Shown one piece after another: positions 43,571 to 54,222 of a stretch of DNA of 64,000 nucleotides (positions within the stretch are counted from its first letter, which is position 1; the number at the start of each line of letters is the position of its first letter). The DNA is taken from contig CAVSLM010000001.1 in assembly GCA_963728895.1 (NCBI GenBank), positions 806,001 through 870,000 of the forward strand, in the 5' to 3' direction. The notes below the pieces were generated by a model. That model was given only the letters and a program-made list of their open reading frames with translations. It did no database searches and had not been told where the DNA came from. The DNA comes from CAVSLM01 sp963728895 (GTDB lineage: Bacteria; Pseudomonadota; Gammaproteobacteria; JBBQDK01). The translations under genes were made by a program, and so were the position numbers.

Positions 43571-44910
43571 ATCAGCTCCAGCCCTTCGAGGCTTCTGCCC
43601 TGCAGCAGCCCCGACGCCAGTTGTCGTTCCAGCTCGTTGCGCACCGGCTCCAGACGAATGCGCGTCAGCACGTCGCGCGCGAAGGCATAGGTCAGCAGGT
43701 CGCGCGCCGTAGTCTCATCCAGCGCCCGCGAGCGCAGGTAAAACAGCGCATCCGGGTCGAGTTGACCGACGGTGGCCCCGTGCGAGCACTTGACGTCGTC
43801 TGCGTAGATTTCCAGCTGCGGTTTGGTGTCCGCCTCCGCGTCGCGCGACAGCAGCAGGTTGTTGTTGACCTGCTGAGCGTCGCTGTGCTGGGCATCGGGA
43901 TGTACCACGACGCGACCGTGGAACACCGCGCGGCCGCGCCCGTCGATGACGCCCTTGTAGAACTCGCGGCTGGTGCCGTGCGGCTTGGCGTGATCGATCT
44001 GGGTGTGGTTGTCCACATGCTGGCGTCCGCCCAGCACGTACAGTCCGTTCAGGGTGCACTCGGCGCCCTCGGCGTCGAGCAGGGTGCGCAGATCGTTGCG
44101 CACCAGCAGCCCCCCTATGTCGATGGCGTGCGAGGTGAAGCGCGCATCGCGTCCCAGCAGCGCGTGCAGGCCGCCCACATGGTAGGCCTTGGGGCTGTGC
44201 TCCTGCAGGCGATAATGCTCGATCGAAGCGTTGCGCTCGGTCACGACTTCGGTGAGGGCATTGGTAAAGTAGCGCAGCTCACCGAGGCTCACGTAATTCT
44301 CCACCACCACGGCCTGACTGCCTTCCTCCGCGACGATGAGGTTGCGCGGCTGCGCCAGTGCTCCCTCGCCATGAGCAGTGGTGACGAACAGCAGATGGAC
44401 GGGGCGTTCCAGGCGCACGCCGCGTGCCAGATGCACGTAGGCACCGTCGGTGACAAACGCCGTGTTCAGCGCCGCGAAGCCATGGGCGTCCTCCAGCGAG
44501 GCGCAAGCGCCGAGGTAGGGCTGGACGCGATCGGGATGGCGCACGAGGGCGGCGGCGAGGCTGCCCACCGTAGCACCTGCCGGTAGCGCGCACGGTATCG
44601 AAAGACGCTCCGAATAGTAACCGTCGACGAACACCAGACGGTGCGCGGGCAGTGCCTGGAACCAGAAGGGCTCGAGCTGCCCGGCATCCACTCCGTTGCC
44701 GTGGGCGGCGACGGGAAGAAATCCCGCGCGCTCGATGGGCGCAACATTGGTGTACTTCCAGTTCTCGTCTTGCACCGTGGGAAAGCCAAGCTCCGCGAAA
44801 CGCTCGGCGCCCGTGCGGCGCAGCTCGTTGATCCAGCCGGCCTGATTCGTGTGCCGCGCCGTGGCAGACGCGGCCAGATAAAGGTCGCGGGTGGGGAGAG
44901 TGTCGCTCAT
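43567..44910 (-). CDS. sufD: Fe-S assembly scaffold subunit SufD
   Basis: A 447-residue SufD. The N-terminal half is divergent (FPTVQDENWKYTNVAPIERAG). The right-handed beta-helix core is typical: EEGSQAVVVENYV, CTLNGLYVLGGRQHVDNHTQIDH, DADTKPQLEIYADDVKCSHGAT-type strings (here EADTKPQLEIYADDVKCSHG), and the final DALFYLRSRALDETTARDLL. It forms the SufBC2D scaffold. ATG 44910 is chosen with the G-rich ribosome site GGGGGG 6 bases before it. Confidence 0.94.
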   Translation of the reverse strand: MSDTLPTRDLYLAASATARHTNQAGWINELRRTGAERFAELGFPTVQDENWKYTNVAPIERAGFLPVAAHGNGVDAGQLEPFWFQALPAHRLVFVDGYYSERLSIPCALPAGATVGSLAAALVRHPDRVQPYLGACASLEDAHGFAALNTAFVTDGAYVHLARGVRLERPVHLLFVTTAHGEGALAQPRNLIVAEEGSQAVVVENYVSLGELRYFTNALTEVVTERNASIEHYRLQEHSPKAYHVGGLHALLGRDARFTSHAIDIGGLLVRNDLRTLLDAEGAECTLNGLYVLGGRQHVDNHTQIDHAKPHGTSREFYKGVIDGRGRAVFHGRVVVHPDAQHSDAQQVNNNLLLSRDAEADTKPQLEIYADDVKCSHGATVGQLDPDALFYLRSRALDETTARDLLTYAFARDVLTRIRLEPVRNELERQLASGLLQGRSLEGLELI

Positions 44911-44923
44911 CTGCATCCCCCCG

Positions 44924-45691
44924 CTAGACCGAGGCGCCGGCATCTGCGCCCGGCACTTCGGTCCAGGCGTAACCCTGTTTCTCGAGCTCATGGGGCAGGG
45001 ACTTGTCGCCGGAGCGCACGATCCTGCCGCCGGCCAGCACATGCACGTGATCGGGAACGATGTAATCCAGCAGCCGCTGGTAGTGGGTCACCAGGATGAT
45101 GGCGCGCTCCGGGTTGCGCAAGGCGTTGACGCCATCGGCGACGGTGCGCAGCGCATCGATGTCCAGGCCCGAATCGGTCTCGTCGAGTATCGCGAGCCTC
45201 GGCTCCAGCACGGCCATCTGCAGAATCTCGTTGCGCTTCTTCTCGCCTCCGGAGAAGCCTTCGTTGACCGAGCGATAGAGCAGCTCTTCCTTCATCTGCA
45301 CCAGCTGCATGCGATCCTTCACCAGGGCCAGGAAATCCATGGCATCCAGCTCCGGCTCGCCACGCGACTTGCGCACCGCATTGAGCGCGGCCTTGAGCAG
45401 GTAGATGTTGCTCACTCCGGGAATCTCGACCGGATACTGGAAGGCCAGGAAGATACCCAGGCGGGCACGCTCCTCGGTCGCCAGCGCCAGCAGGTCCTGC
45501 CCATCGAAACGCACCTCGCCGCCGGTCACCTGGTAGCGGCTGCGCCCGGTCAGCACGCCGGCCAGCGTGCTCTTGCCGGAGCCGTTGGGCCCCATGATGG
45601 CGTGGACCTCACCCGCGCGTACCTCCAGGTCGATGCCCTTGAGGATCGGTTTGCCGTCTACGGAGGCCTGCAGGCCCTTGATGAAAAGCAT
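44924..45691 (-). CDS. sufC: Fe-S assembly ATPase SufC
   Basis: A 255-residue ABC-type ATPase of the SufBCD complex. Walker A GPNGSGKST is near residue 34, FLAFQYPVEIPGVSN is the SufC-specific Q-loop, the signature is FSGGEKKRNEILQMA, and ILDETDSGLDIDAL is the SufC Walker B. ATG 45691 is preferred because GGAG lies 9 bases upstream; ATG 45706 is an in-frame alternative. It follows sufB by 60 bases and precedes sufD by 13. Confidence 0.95.
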   Translation of the reverse strand: MLFIKGLQASVDGKPILKGIDLEVRAGEVHAIMGPNGSGKSTLAGVLTGRSRYQVTGGEVRFDGQDLLALATEERARLGIFLAFQYPVEIPGVSNIYLLKAALNAVRKSRGEPELDAMDFLALVKDRMQLVQMKEELLYRSVNEGFSGGEKKRNEILQMAVLEPRLAILDETDSGLDIDALRTVADGVNALRNPERAIILVTHYQRLLDYIVPDHVHVLAGGRIVRSGDKSLPHELEKQGYAWTEVPGADAGASV

Positions 45692-45751
45692 TGTTTGAAT
45701 CTCCATTGATCTACTGATCTTTGTGGCGAATACGCTGACGCAGCGGCGGGA

Positions 45752-47200
<1,449 letters not shown>

Positions 47201-47318
47201 GACTTTCTCCGGGCGTCCTTATCGTTTAAAATCTCGTTCCCTGCCTTGGCCATCCTGTGAATCAGACCTCTGGCCGCGGCGAGGGATCGCCGGAAACCCC
47301 CGGCAGCCGCCCCGGGGA

Positions 47319-47374
47319 ATCTCCTACTAAATTAGTCAACAATACTATTGTACCTGACTAGGGCGGTCAAGTAT
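47319..47374 (-). promoter_or_regulatory. suf promoter with two IscR type I-like boxes
   Basis: On the minus strand a -35 TTGACC (47370-47365) and -10 TAGTAT (47347-47342) are 17 bases apart. Two 25-base boxes cover them. At 47374-47350 ATACTTGACC...TAGTCAGGTAC fits the IscR type I pattern ATAsyyGACTrwwwyAGTCrrsTAT at most positions. At 47343-47319 ATTGTTGACTAATTTAGTAGG also fits. Such sites bind cluster-loaded IscR, which would repress suf when Fe-S supply is good. The gene 47501 (+) diverges here. Confidence 0.75.
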
Positions 47375-47500
47375 TTCTGCATATCCCCTTGGGGATGCAT
47401 CGGCGAACCTGCCGCGCAATTGCTGCAGCCGGCATCGCCCCATCCGCACATGTCCATGACCGAGGGGACCAGGTTCGTTCCAGGCAGCGACGTCTCAGCC

Positions 47501-48199
47501 ATGTCCACAGCGCCTCCGGCCGTGTTTCTGCAGGGGCTGACCCGTGTCTTTCATGAGGGTGAGCGCTCGCGCAGGGTGCTCGAAGCCCTGGACCTGGAAG
47601 TCGCCGCCGGCGAGTGCGTGGCCCTGCTGGGACGCAGCGGTTCCGGCAAGTCCACGCTGCTGAATCTCATCAGCGGCATCGACCGTCCTACGTGCGGCAC
47701 GGTGCGGGTGCACGGGACGGCGGTTTCGGATCTGTCGGAACGGGAACGCACGCGGTTCCGGCGCCGCCACGTGGGCTTCGTCTATCAGTTCTTCAACCTG
47801 CTGCCCACGCTCAGCGTGGCGGAGAACGTCCTGTTGCCGCTGGAGCTCAATGGCGCAAGCGCGCGGCGCGCAGGCCAACGGACGAGGCGCATGCTCGAGG
47901 AGGTGGGACTCGCGGATCGCGCTCACAGCTACCCGGACCGTCTTTCCGGCGGCGAGCAACAGCGGGTGGCACTGGCCCGGGCGCTGGTGCACGAGCCTTC
48001 GGTGGTACTCGCCGACGAGCCTACCGGCAATCTCGACGCGGACACCGGGCGCGTGGTGCTGGATCTGCTGGATCGGCTGGTGCGCAGGCGCGGCCATACG
48101 CTGTTGCTGGTGACCCATTCCGCCGAAGTCGCTGCCCTGGCCGACCGGCGCCTGGTGCTGAGCGACGGCAGGCTCCAGACCGAGGCTCTATCGGAGTGA
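47501..48199 (+). CDS. ABC ATPase of an FtsX-type transporter (LolD/MacB-like)
   Basis: A 232-residue ATPase: Walker A GRSGSGKST, Q-loop YQFFNLLPTLSV, signature LSGGEQQRVALARALVHEP and Walker B VLADEPTGNLD. It matches the LolD/MacB/AttE class that drives FtsX-like permeases. ATG 47501 is chosen (it opens into AVFLQGLTRVF); an in-frame ATG at 47453 is also possible. Its stop overlaps the permease start (GTGA), and an AttH-like protein follows. Confidence 0.9.
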   Translation: MSTAPPAVFLQGLTRVFHEGERSRRVLEALDLEVAAGECVALLGRSGSGKSTLLNLISGIDRPTCGTVRVHGTAVSDLSERERTRFRRRHVGFVYQFFNLLPTLSVAENVLLPLELNGASARRAGQRTRRMLEEVGLADRAHSYPDRLSGGEQQRVALARALVHEPSVVLADEPTGNLDADTGRVVLDLLDRLVRRRGHTLLLVTHSAEVAALADRRLVLSDGRLQTEALSE

Positions 48200-50721
48200 T
48201 CGCGCCCACCGCGTGGCGTGCCAGTACCCGTCATCTGCTGCATCATCCCTGGCAGCTGGTGCTCGTAGTGATCGGCATCGCGCTCGGCGTCGCAGTGGTG
48301 GTTGCGGTCGATCTTGCCAACAGCAGCGCCCGCCGCGCCTTCGAGCTTTCCATGGAAGCGTTGTCGGGTCCGGCCACGCACCAGATCATCGGAGGACCCT
48401 CGGGCCTCGACGAGCGGCTCTACGTACGACTGCGCACCCACGGGATCCGCGCCGTTGCGCCGGTGGTGGAGGGCTACGGTGAGGCGCGCGGTATCACCGT
48501 GCACCTGGTGGGCATCGATCCGTTCGCAGTCGCGGGACGACCGGGCGGCGTCGCGGTGCATTCGGGCGCAGCCGTGCGCGCCCTCCTGACCGAGCCCGGT
48601 GCCGTGCTGATGAGCGCTCAGACGGCGCAGGCGCTCGGCGTCGCTACCGGCGAGCGGTTCAAACTACTGCTGCGCGGGCGCGCGCGCGCCGTGGTGCAGG
48701 CAGGCACGCTGGACGTTGCGAATGCAGCCGCTCTGCAGAATGTCCTGGTGGCCGACATCGCGACCGCCCAGAGCATGCTTGGCACATTGGGGCGGCTGAG
48801 CTGGATCGACGTCACCGCGCCCGCGGGTCCTGCCGGTACGGCACTGCGCGAGCGGATCGAGAAGCTCCTGCCGGGCGACGCCGTGCTGGTGCCGGCCCGC
48901 TCGCGCACAGCCGCGCTGGAGCGCATGGCCGGTGCCTTTCGCATCAATCTCACCGCCATGAGTCTGCTGGCACTGGTGGTGGGCATGTTCCTGATCTACA
49001 ACACCATCACCTTCGCCGTCCTGCAGCGGCGTGCGCTGCTCGGGCGGTTGCGCGCGCTGGGCGTCACGCGTGCCGAGGTGTTCTGGCTGATTCTCGTCGA
49101 GGCACTGGGGCTGGGGGTGCTGGGAACGGTGCTCGGGCTGCTGCTGGGGGTGGTGATCGCCGGGGCACTGGTGCACCTGGTCGCGCGCACGCTGAACGAT
49201 CTCTACTTCGCGGTCACGGTCGGCACGTTGCACGTCGCCGCGGCGCCGATGCTGAAGGCGGTGGCGCTCGGGCTGGGCGCCGCGCTGCTTGCGACCCTCG
49301 CTCCGGCGGCGGAGGCGGCATGGACCCCGCCCCAGGGTGTGCTGAGTCGTTCGGTTCTGGAGGCGCGCGCACATCGCCTGGCGCCGCGCCTGGCAGTGGC
49401 GGGCGTTGCGCTGCTCTTGGCTTGCGCATTCATGTTGCTGCTGCCCGGGCGGAGCCTGGTGGCGGGGTTTGCCGCGCTGTTCGCACTTCTCGTGGGGCTC
49501 AGCCTCCTCACCCCCGCCGTGGTGCTGGGCGCAGTGTGGCTCGGCACACCCGTGGTGCGGTTGTGCAGCGTGCAGATCCGGCTGGCGGTGCACGGCATCG
49601 CCGGCTCGTTGAGCCGCACCGGTGTCGCCATCGCTGCCCTGATGCTGGCGGTGGCGACCACCGTAGGGGTGGGCATCATGGTGGAAAGCTTTCGCGCCAC
49701 AGTGGTCTCGTGGCTGGACACCACGCTGCAGGCCGACCTGTACATTGCCGCGCCGAGCCTGATGAGCAGCCGCACCGAAGTGCCCATCGATCCGGCCCTG
49801 GTTGCAGCAGTGCGCACCGTGCCCGGCGTCGCCGAGGTGACGACCACCAACGCAACCACCATCGAGTCGTCGCAAGGGCTCACCGAGGTGCGGGCGGTGG
49901 AGCTTGCAGCCGGACGCGCCCTGCGCTTTCGCCTGCGCGGGGGCGATCCCGGCCGGGTCTGGCCGCTGTTCCGCGCCGGCGCGGAGGTGCTGGTGTCCGA
50001 GCCCTATGCGCAGCTGCACGACGTGCGGGCCGGCGACCGCGTGGTGCTGCGCACCGACAGCGGCATTCAGCAGTTCAAGGTCGGCGGCGTCTTCTACGAC
50101 TACGTTTCCGGTCCCGGTACCGTGCTCATGTCGCGCGCGCTGTTCGAGCGCCACTGGCACGAGCGCGGTGCGACCGCCATCGGCGTCTATCTGGACCCGG
50201 CTGCGGACGAGGATGCGGTGCGCGCGCGCTTGCGCAGCGTGCTGGCGGCACAGCCGGGTCTGATGCTGCGATCGCAGCGCGCGGTGCGCGAAGGCTCGCT
50301 TGCAATTTTCGATCGTACCTTCGTGATCACCAACGTGCTGCGCCTGCTCGCGGTGCTGGTGGCGTTCGTCGGAGTCCTGAGCGCGCTCATGGCGGTGCAG
50401 TTCGAGCGTGCCCGGGAGGTGGCGATCCTGCGCGCCACGGGCCTCACGCCTGCGCAGGTGTGGGCGCATCTGCTGTCACAGTCCGGTCTCATGGGCCTGG
50501 CCGCGGGCCTGGTGGCGATACCGGTCGGCGTGCTGCTGGCATTGATGCTGATTCACGTGATCAATCGCCGCGCCTTCGGCTGGAGCATGCAGACTCTGGT
50601 ATCGCCAGAGCTGGCGCTGCAGGCCCTGCTGCTGGCAGTGGTGGCGGCATTGCTGGCGGGTCTCTATCCCGCCTGGCGCATGTCGCGCCAGAACCCGGCC
50701 CAGGCGCTGCGCGAGGAATGA
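48196..50721 (+). CDS. large FtsX-like ABC permease
   Basis: An 841-residue permease with two FtsX domains. There is an N-terminal helix (WQLVLVVIGIALGVAVVVAVD), a MacB-type periplasmic domain, and three helices near residues 255-370 (LIYNTITFAVLQRRALLGRLRALG). A second set follows: a second periplasmic domain (YIAAPSLMSSRTEVP, VEVTTTNATT-like) and C-terminal helices with FERAREVAILRATGLTPAQVW. Such permeases do not pump solutes through themselves but extract or release envelope lipids or proteins. GTG 48196 overlaps the ATPase stop; the gene overlaps the next one by ATGA. Confidence 0.9.
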   Translation: MIAPTAWRASTRHLLHHPWQLVLVVIGIALGVAVVVAVDLANSSARRAFELSMEALSGPATHQIIGGPSGLDERLYVRLRTHGIRAVAPVVEGYGEARGITVHLVGIDPFAVAGRPGGVAVHSGAAVRALLTEPGAVLMSAQTAQALGVATGERFKLLLRGRARAVVQAGTLDVANAAALQNVLVADIATAQSMLGTLGRLSWIDVTAPAGPAGTALRERIEKLLPGDAVLVPARSRTAALERMAGAFRINLTAMSLLALVVGMFLIYNTITFAVLQRRALLGRLRALGVTRAEVFWLILVEALGLGVLGTVLGLLLGVVIAGALVHLVARTLNDLYFAVTVGTLHVAAAPMLKAVALGLGAALLATLAPAAEAAWTPPQGVLSRSVLEARAHRLAPRLAVAGVALLLACAFMLLLPGRSLVAGFAALFALLVGLSLLTPAVVLGAVWLGTPVVRLCSVQIRLAVHGIAGSLSRTGVAIAALMLAVATTVGVGIMVESFRATVVSWLDTTLQADLYIAAPSLMSSRTEVPIDPALVAAVRTVPGVAEVTTTNATTIESSQGLTEVRAVELAAGRALRFRLRGGDPGRVWPLFRAGAEVLVSEPYAQLHDVRAGDRVVLRTDSGIQQFKVGGVFYDYVSGPGTVLMSRALFERHWHERGATAIGVYLDPAADEDAVRARLRSVLAAQPGLMLRSQRAVREGSLAIFDRTFVITNVLRLLAVLVAFVGVLSALMAVQFERAREVAILRATGLTPAQVWAHLLSQSGLMGLAAGLVAIPVGVLLALMLIHVINRRAFGWSMQTLVSPELALQALLLAVVAALLAGLYPAWRMSRQNPAQALREE

Positions 50722-51899
50722 AGCCTAGGAGCATCAGGCTTGCACTGCTTGCGGCCGTGGCAACCGCGGTCCTTGTCACCGGCGCGTACCGGATGACGAG
50801 ACCCGTTGCGGCGCCGCCCAGCGACGCGCAGGGGCTCGATCTCGGCGCGGTGCTCGGCGGCGCGGCCGCTGCGGGATATGCTCGCGCCACGGCACCGCGC
50901 GCCTTCCACTTTCCCGTCGATCATGGACCGCATCCGGACTTTCGCACCGAGTGGTGGTACTTCACCGGCAATCTGCGCACCGGCGGTGGCCGCCGCTTCG
51001 GCTATGAGCTGACGTTCTTCCGCGTGGCGCTCGCGCCTTCGGGTCCCGAACGGCCTTCGGCATGGGCGACGCGTCAGGTCTATCTGGCGCATCTGGCGCT
51101 CACCGATGTCGACGGCGGGCGGTTCCACTACTTCGAGCGCTATGCACGCGGCGCCCTCGAACTGGCCGGGGCGCAGGCGGATCCGTTTCGCGTGTGGCTG
51201 GACGACTGGCAGGTCCGCGCGCCGGCGGCGGGCGGACAGCCCTGGCGGTTGCGGGCCGCGGCAGGGAATGTCGCGCTGGACCTCACCCTCGAGTCGCCCA
51301 GGCCCCCGGTGCTGCAGGGCGAGCAGGGCCTGAGTCGCAAGAGCGCGGCACCGGGGAACGCCTCCTATTACTATTCGGTCACGCGGTTCACGACGCAGGG
51401 CAGCGTGCAGCTGGGCGTGGAGCGTTTCCCCGTGACGGGACGCTCGTGGCTGGACCGGGAGTGGAGCACCAGCGCGCTCGCGAACAACGAGTCGGGTTGG
51501 GACTGGTTCGCCCTGCAGCTCGACGACGGACACGACCTGATGTACTACCGGCTGCGCAAACGCGACGGCACCATCGATCCCTACAGCCAGGGCGTGCTGG
51601 TCGATCCGCAAGGCGTAGTGACTGCGCTGCAGCGGGACGACGTGCAGGTCGAGGTGCTGAACACCTGGACCAGTCCGACGGGTGCGACCTATCCGGCCGG
51701 CTGGCAGCTGCGGATCCCGAAAGCGCATCTCGAGCTCACGGCGCAGCCGCTGCTTGCGGACCAGGAGCTCGCGGTCACTGTCAGATATTGGGAAGGGGCG
51801 GTGGCGGTCACCGGGGCACGCGGCGGTTTACCGGTGAGCGGCAGCGGCTATGTCGAGCTCACGGGATACGGGCCTCGCGATCCCGCCTTGCCGCGCTGA
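50718..51899 (+). CDS. AttH/CrtC-like (carotenoid 1,2-hydratase family) lipocalin-like protein
   Basis: A 393-residue exported protein: N-terminal helix/signal (residues ~5-23), then HGPHPDFRTEWWYFTGNL, the hallmark of the AttH/CrtC (lipocalin-like) family. Second-half markers are WLDREWSTSAL and GWDWFALQLDDGHDLMYY. In carotenoid pathways CrtC adds water, but the gene order ATPase-FtsX permease-this protein matches the attEFGH-type transport module, so a periplasmic lipid or envelope role is more likely here. ATG 50718 overlaps the permease stop. Confidence 0.85.
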   Translation: MKPRSIRLALLAAVATAVLVTGAYRMTRPVAAPPSDAQGLDLGAVLGGAAAAGYARATAPRAFHFPVDHGPHPDFRTEWWYFTGNLRTGGGRRFGYELTFFRVALAPSGPERPSAWATRQVYLAHLALTDVDGGRFHYFERYARGALELAGAQADPFRVWLDDWQVRAPAAGGQPWRLRAAAGNVALDLTLESPRPPVLQGEQGLSRKSAAPGNASYYYSVTRFTTQGSVQLGVERFPVTGRSWLDREWSTSALANNESGWDWFALQLDDGHDLMYYRLRKRDGTIDPYSQGVLVDPQGVVTALQRDDVQVEVLNTWTSPTGATYPAGWQLRIPKAHLELTAQPLLADQELAVTVRYWEGAVAVTGARGGLPVSGSGYVELTGYGPRDPALPR

Positions 51900-51960
51900 T
51901 TGCAGCGTTGCGGTCGCGTGGCCCCTCACGCGGAGCATGTGCGAGGTGGACAAACGACTT

Positions 51961-53466
51961 TCACTCGGGACGTCCGAGGCGCAGCCCGCGCGGCACCAGG
52001 CGGCGCTCGGCGAGCTCGAAGACACCCTGCACCAGCAGTGCCAGGGCGGCGGCGGGAATCGCGCCCTGCAGGATCAGGCCGGTGTCATCGAGCCGTATGC
52101 CGGTGAGGATGGGTTGGCCGTACCCGCCGGCGCCGATCAGGGCCCCGAGCGTTGCGGTGCCGACGTTGATGACGGCCGAGGTCTTGATGCCGGCGAGGAT
52201 GCTGCGCGCGGCCATCGGCAGCTCGATGAGCCGCAACCGGACGCCCGGCGGCAGTCCCAGCGCCAGAGCCGACTCGCGCAGCTGCGGCGCGATGTCGTGC
52301 AGCCCGGCATAGGTGTTGCGCACGATCGGCAGCAGGCTGTAGAGAAACAGCGCGACGATGGCAGGGGGTCCGCCGATGCCGAGCAGCGGGATCATGAACA
52401 CCAGCAATGCCAGGGACGGGATGGTCTGGATGATGCCGGTGAGCGCCAGAATCACCTGCCCGAAGCGAGGTCGCCGCGCGGCGAGGACACCGAGCGGCAC
52501 CGCAACCGCGATGGCCGCGGCCAGTGAGATCCCCACCAGCGTCAGGTGCTCGCGGGTGAGCCGCAGCAGGCGGGCAAGGCTACCCTCGGTCGGCAGCGCC
52601 GGGGCGAATCCCAGGTGGCGGGTGAGGAAGCGCGAGGCCACCTGGCTTTCTGGGACGCGGTCGAGCTTGGCCCGCGCATTCATGGCGATCATGGTTGGGG
52701 CGTCAATGGCGCCGCGCAGTGGCTCGAGCGCCCGCGCCGCGCCCGGATGGCGTTCGTTCAGATCGGCTCGATACAGCAGCACGGCATGGTAGTCGGGGAA
52801 GTAGCCGAGGTCGTCGCGCAGTACGCGCAGGCCGTAGTACTCGATTTCCGCGTCGGTCGAGTACAGATCGGTGAGCTGTATCGCATCGCTCTGGAGGGCT
52901 CGGTAGGCGAGATCGTGGTCGAGCCCGCGCACTTCGCGCTGAGGCAGTGCATAGTCGCGGCGCAGCCCGCGCCAGCCGTCCGCGCGATCGAGAAATTCAC
53001 TGCTGAACCCGAAGCGCAGCTCGGGATGGCTGCGCAGGTCCGAGATGCTGCGCACGCCGAGGCGCGCAGCAACCTCCTCGCGCATGCCGAGCGCATAGGT
53101 GTTGTTGAAACCCAGCGGCCCGATCATGCGCACACCCTGCTGCGCCAGTGCCACTCGCAGCGCGGCATCGTCGCCGCCGATCTCCTTGGAAAGGATTTCC
53201 CCCCGCAGCGTGCCCGTGTATTCGGCATAGACGTCGATGTCGCCTGCCAGCAGTGCCTCCCAAAGCACCCGCGTGCCGCCCAGCTCGCGGCGGTGGACGG
53301 CAGGAATTTGTGCACTGCGCAGCGCGCCGGTAGCGATTTCGCCCAGGATGACGGACTCGGTGAACTTCTTCGAGCCTACGGTCACCGCCTGCGCCGCATG
53401 CGCTTCGGAAAAGGCGCCCCACAGCGCGGCGGCGAACAGCAGGCTCGAGGCGCGCCTGGCGTTCAC
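51961..53466 (-). CDS. quaternary-amine-type ABC importer, fused binding protein and permease
   Basis: A 501-residue fusion. The signal peptide ends near SEAHA. A binding domain (residues ~27-290) follows with VTVGSKKFTESVILGEIA, ELGGTRVLWEALLAGDIDVYAEYTGT and LYSTDAEIEYYGL. The permease (about 305-490) has GIIQTIPSLALLVFMIPLLG and an EAA-like ALALGLPPGVRLRLIELP. Relatives import glycine betaine, choline, carnitine or ergothioneine. The binding domain comes first, unlike OpuABC/BusAB/EgtU, where the permease leads. GTG 53466 overlaps the ATPase stop. The ligand is not readable from sequence. Confidence 0.87.
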   Translation of the reverse strand: MNARRASSLLFAAALWGAFSEAHAAQAVTVGSKKFTESVILGEIATGALRSAQIPAVHRRELGGTRVLWEALLAGDIDVYAEYTGTLRGEILSKEIGGDDAALRVALAQQGVRMIGPLGFNNTYALGMREEVAARLGVRSISDLRSHPELRFGFSSEFLDRADGWRGLRRDYALPQREVRGLDHDLAYRALQSDAIQLTDLYSTDAEIEYYGLRVLRDDLGYFPDYHAVLLYRADLNERHPGAARALEPLRGAIDAPTMIAMNARAKLDRVPESQVASRFLTRHLGFAPALPTEGSLARLLRLTREHLTLVGISLAAAIAVAVPLGVLAARRPRFGQVILALTGIIQTIPSLALLVFMIPLLGIGGPPAIVALFLYSLLPIVRNTYAGLHDIAPQLRESALALGLPPGVRLRLIELPMAARSILAGIKTSAVINVGTATLGALIGAGGYGQPILTGIRLDDTGLILQGAIPAAALALLVQGVFELAERRLVPRGLRLGRPE

Positions 53467-54209
53467 GATCGCTGCAGCGCGTCCAGCGGTGCGCGCTGGG
53501 CGCGAATGAAGCGCTGCACGAAGTCGTCGGCCGGCTGCCGGATCAGGTCCGCGATGTCACCCTGTTGCACGATGCGCCCGGCACGCAGCAGCACCACGCG
53601 GTCGGCGAAGAATGCCGCTTCGGCGAGATCGTGGGTGACCAGCACCACGGTCTTGTCGAGCCGTTCGAAAATCCGCTTGAGCTCGCCTTGCAGATCGAAG
53701 CGGATCATGGGGTCGAGGGCGCCCAAGGGCTCATCGAGCAGCAGCAGTTCCGGGTCGAGCAGCAGGGCGCGCATCAAGGCCACGCGCTGGTACTGGCCAC
53801 CGGAGAGCTCGGCCGGATAGCGCGGCAGCAGCGGCTCCGGCAGCCCGGTCAGCTGCAGCAGCTCGGCCACCCGGGCCCCGATGCGGGCGCGTGGCCAACC
53901 GAGATAGCGCGCCACGACGGTGACGTTCTGGTGGGCGGTGTAGTGCGGGAAGAGCGCGCCGTTTTGCACCACATAGCCGATGCGACGGCGGATGGCGAGC
54001 ACGTTCTGCGGCGCCAGACGCTCGCCCAGAAAGCGCACCGTACCGGTGTCCGGCTCGAGCAGGCCGAGCATCAGCCGGATCAGGGTCGACTTGCCGCACC
54101 CGCTCGGTCCGATCAGCACGGTGGTACGACCGCGCTCCACCTGCAGATCGGTCCGGTGCAGCGCCGGGGTATCGCCGTAACGTTTGGAGACGCCGCTCAG
54201 CTCCAGCAT
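53463..54209 (-). CDS. quaternary-amine-type ABC importer ATPase (OpuCA/ProV/EgtV-like)
   Basis: A 248-residue ATPase: GPSGCGKST, Q-loop VVQNGALFPHYTAHQNV, signature LSGGQYQRVALMRAL, LLLDEPLGALDPMIRFDLQ and VLVTHDLAEAAFFAD. It lacks the CBS domains of ProV/OpuAA, so osmotic gating of that kind is not expected. It starts 13 bases after the disulfide reductase gene and overlaps the fused permease by four bases, so all three are one operon. Confidence 0.9.
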   Translation of the reverse strand: MLELSGVSKRYGDTPALHRTDLQVERGRTTVLIGPSGCGKSTLIRLMLGLLEPDTGTVRFLGERLAPQNVLAIRRRIGYVVQNGALFPHYTAHQNVTVVARYLGWPRARIGARVAELLQLTGLPEPLLPRYPAELSGGQYQRVALMRALLLDPELLLLDEPLGALDPMIRFDLQGELKRIFERLDKTVVLVTHDLAEAAFFADRVVLLRAGRIVQQGDIADLIRQPADDFVQRFIRAQRAPLDALQRS

Positions 54210-54222
54210 GTAGGGCAGCTGG

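Noticed and set aside
48664..50469. 601-codon open frame on the minus strand inside the FtsX permease gene
   Set aside because: Antisense shadow; the sense strand encodes a coherent two-domain permease.
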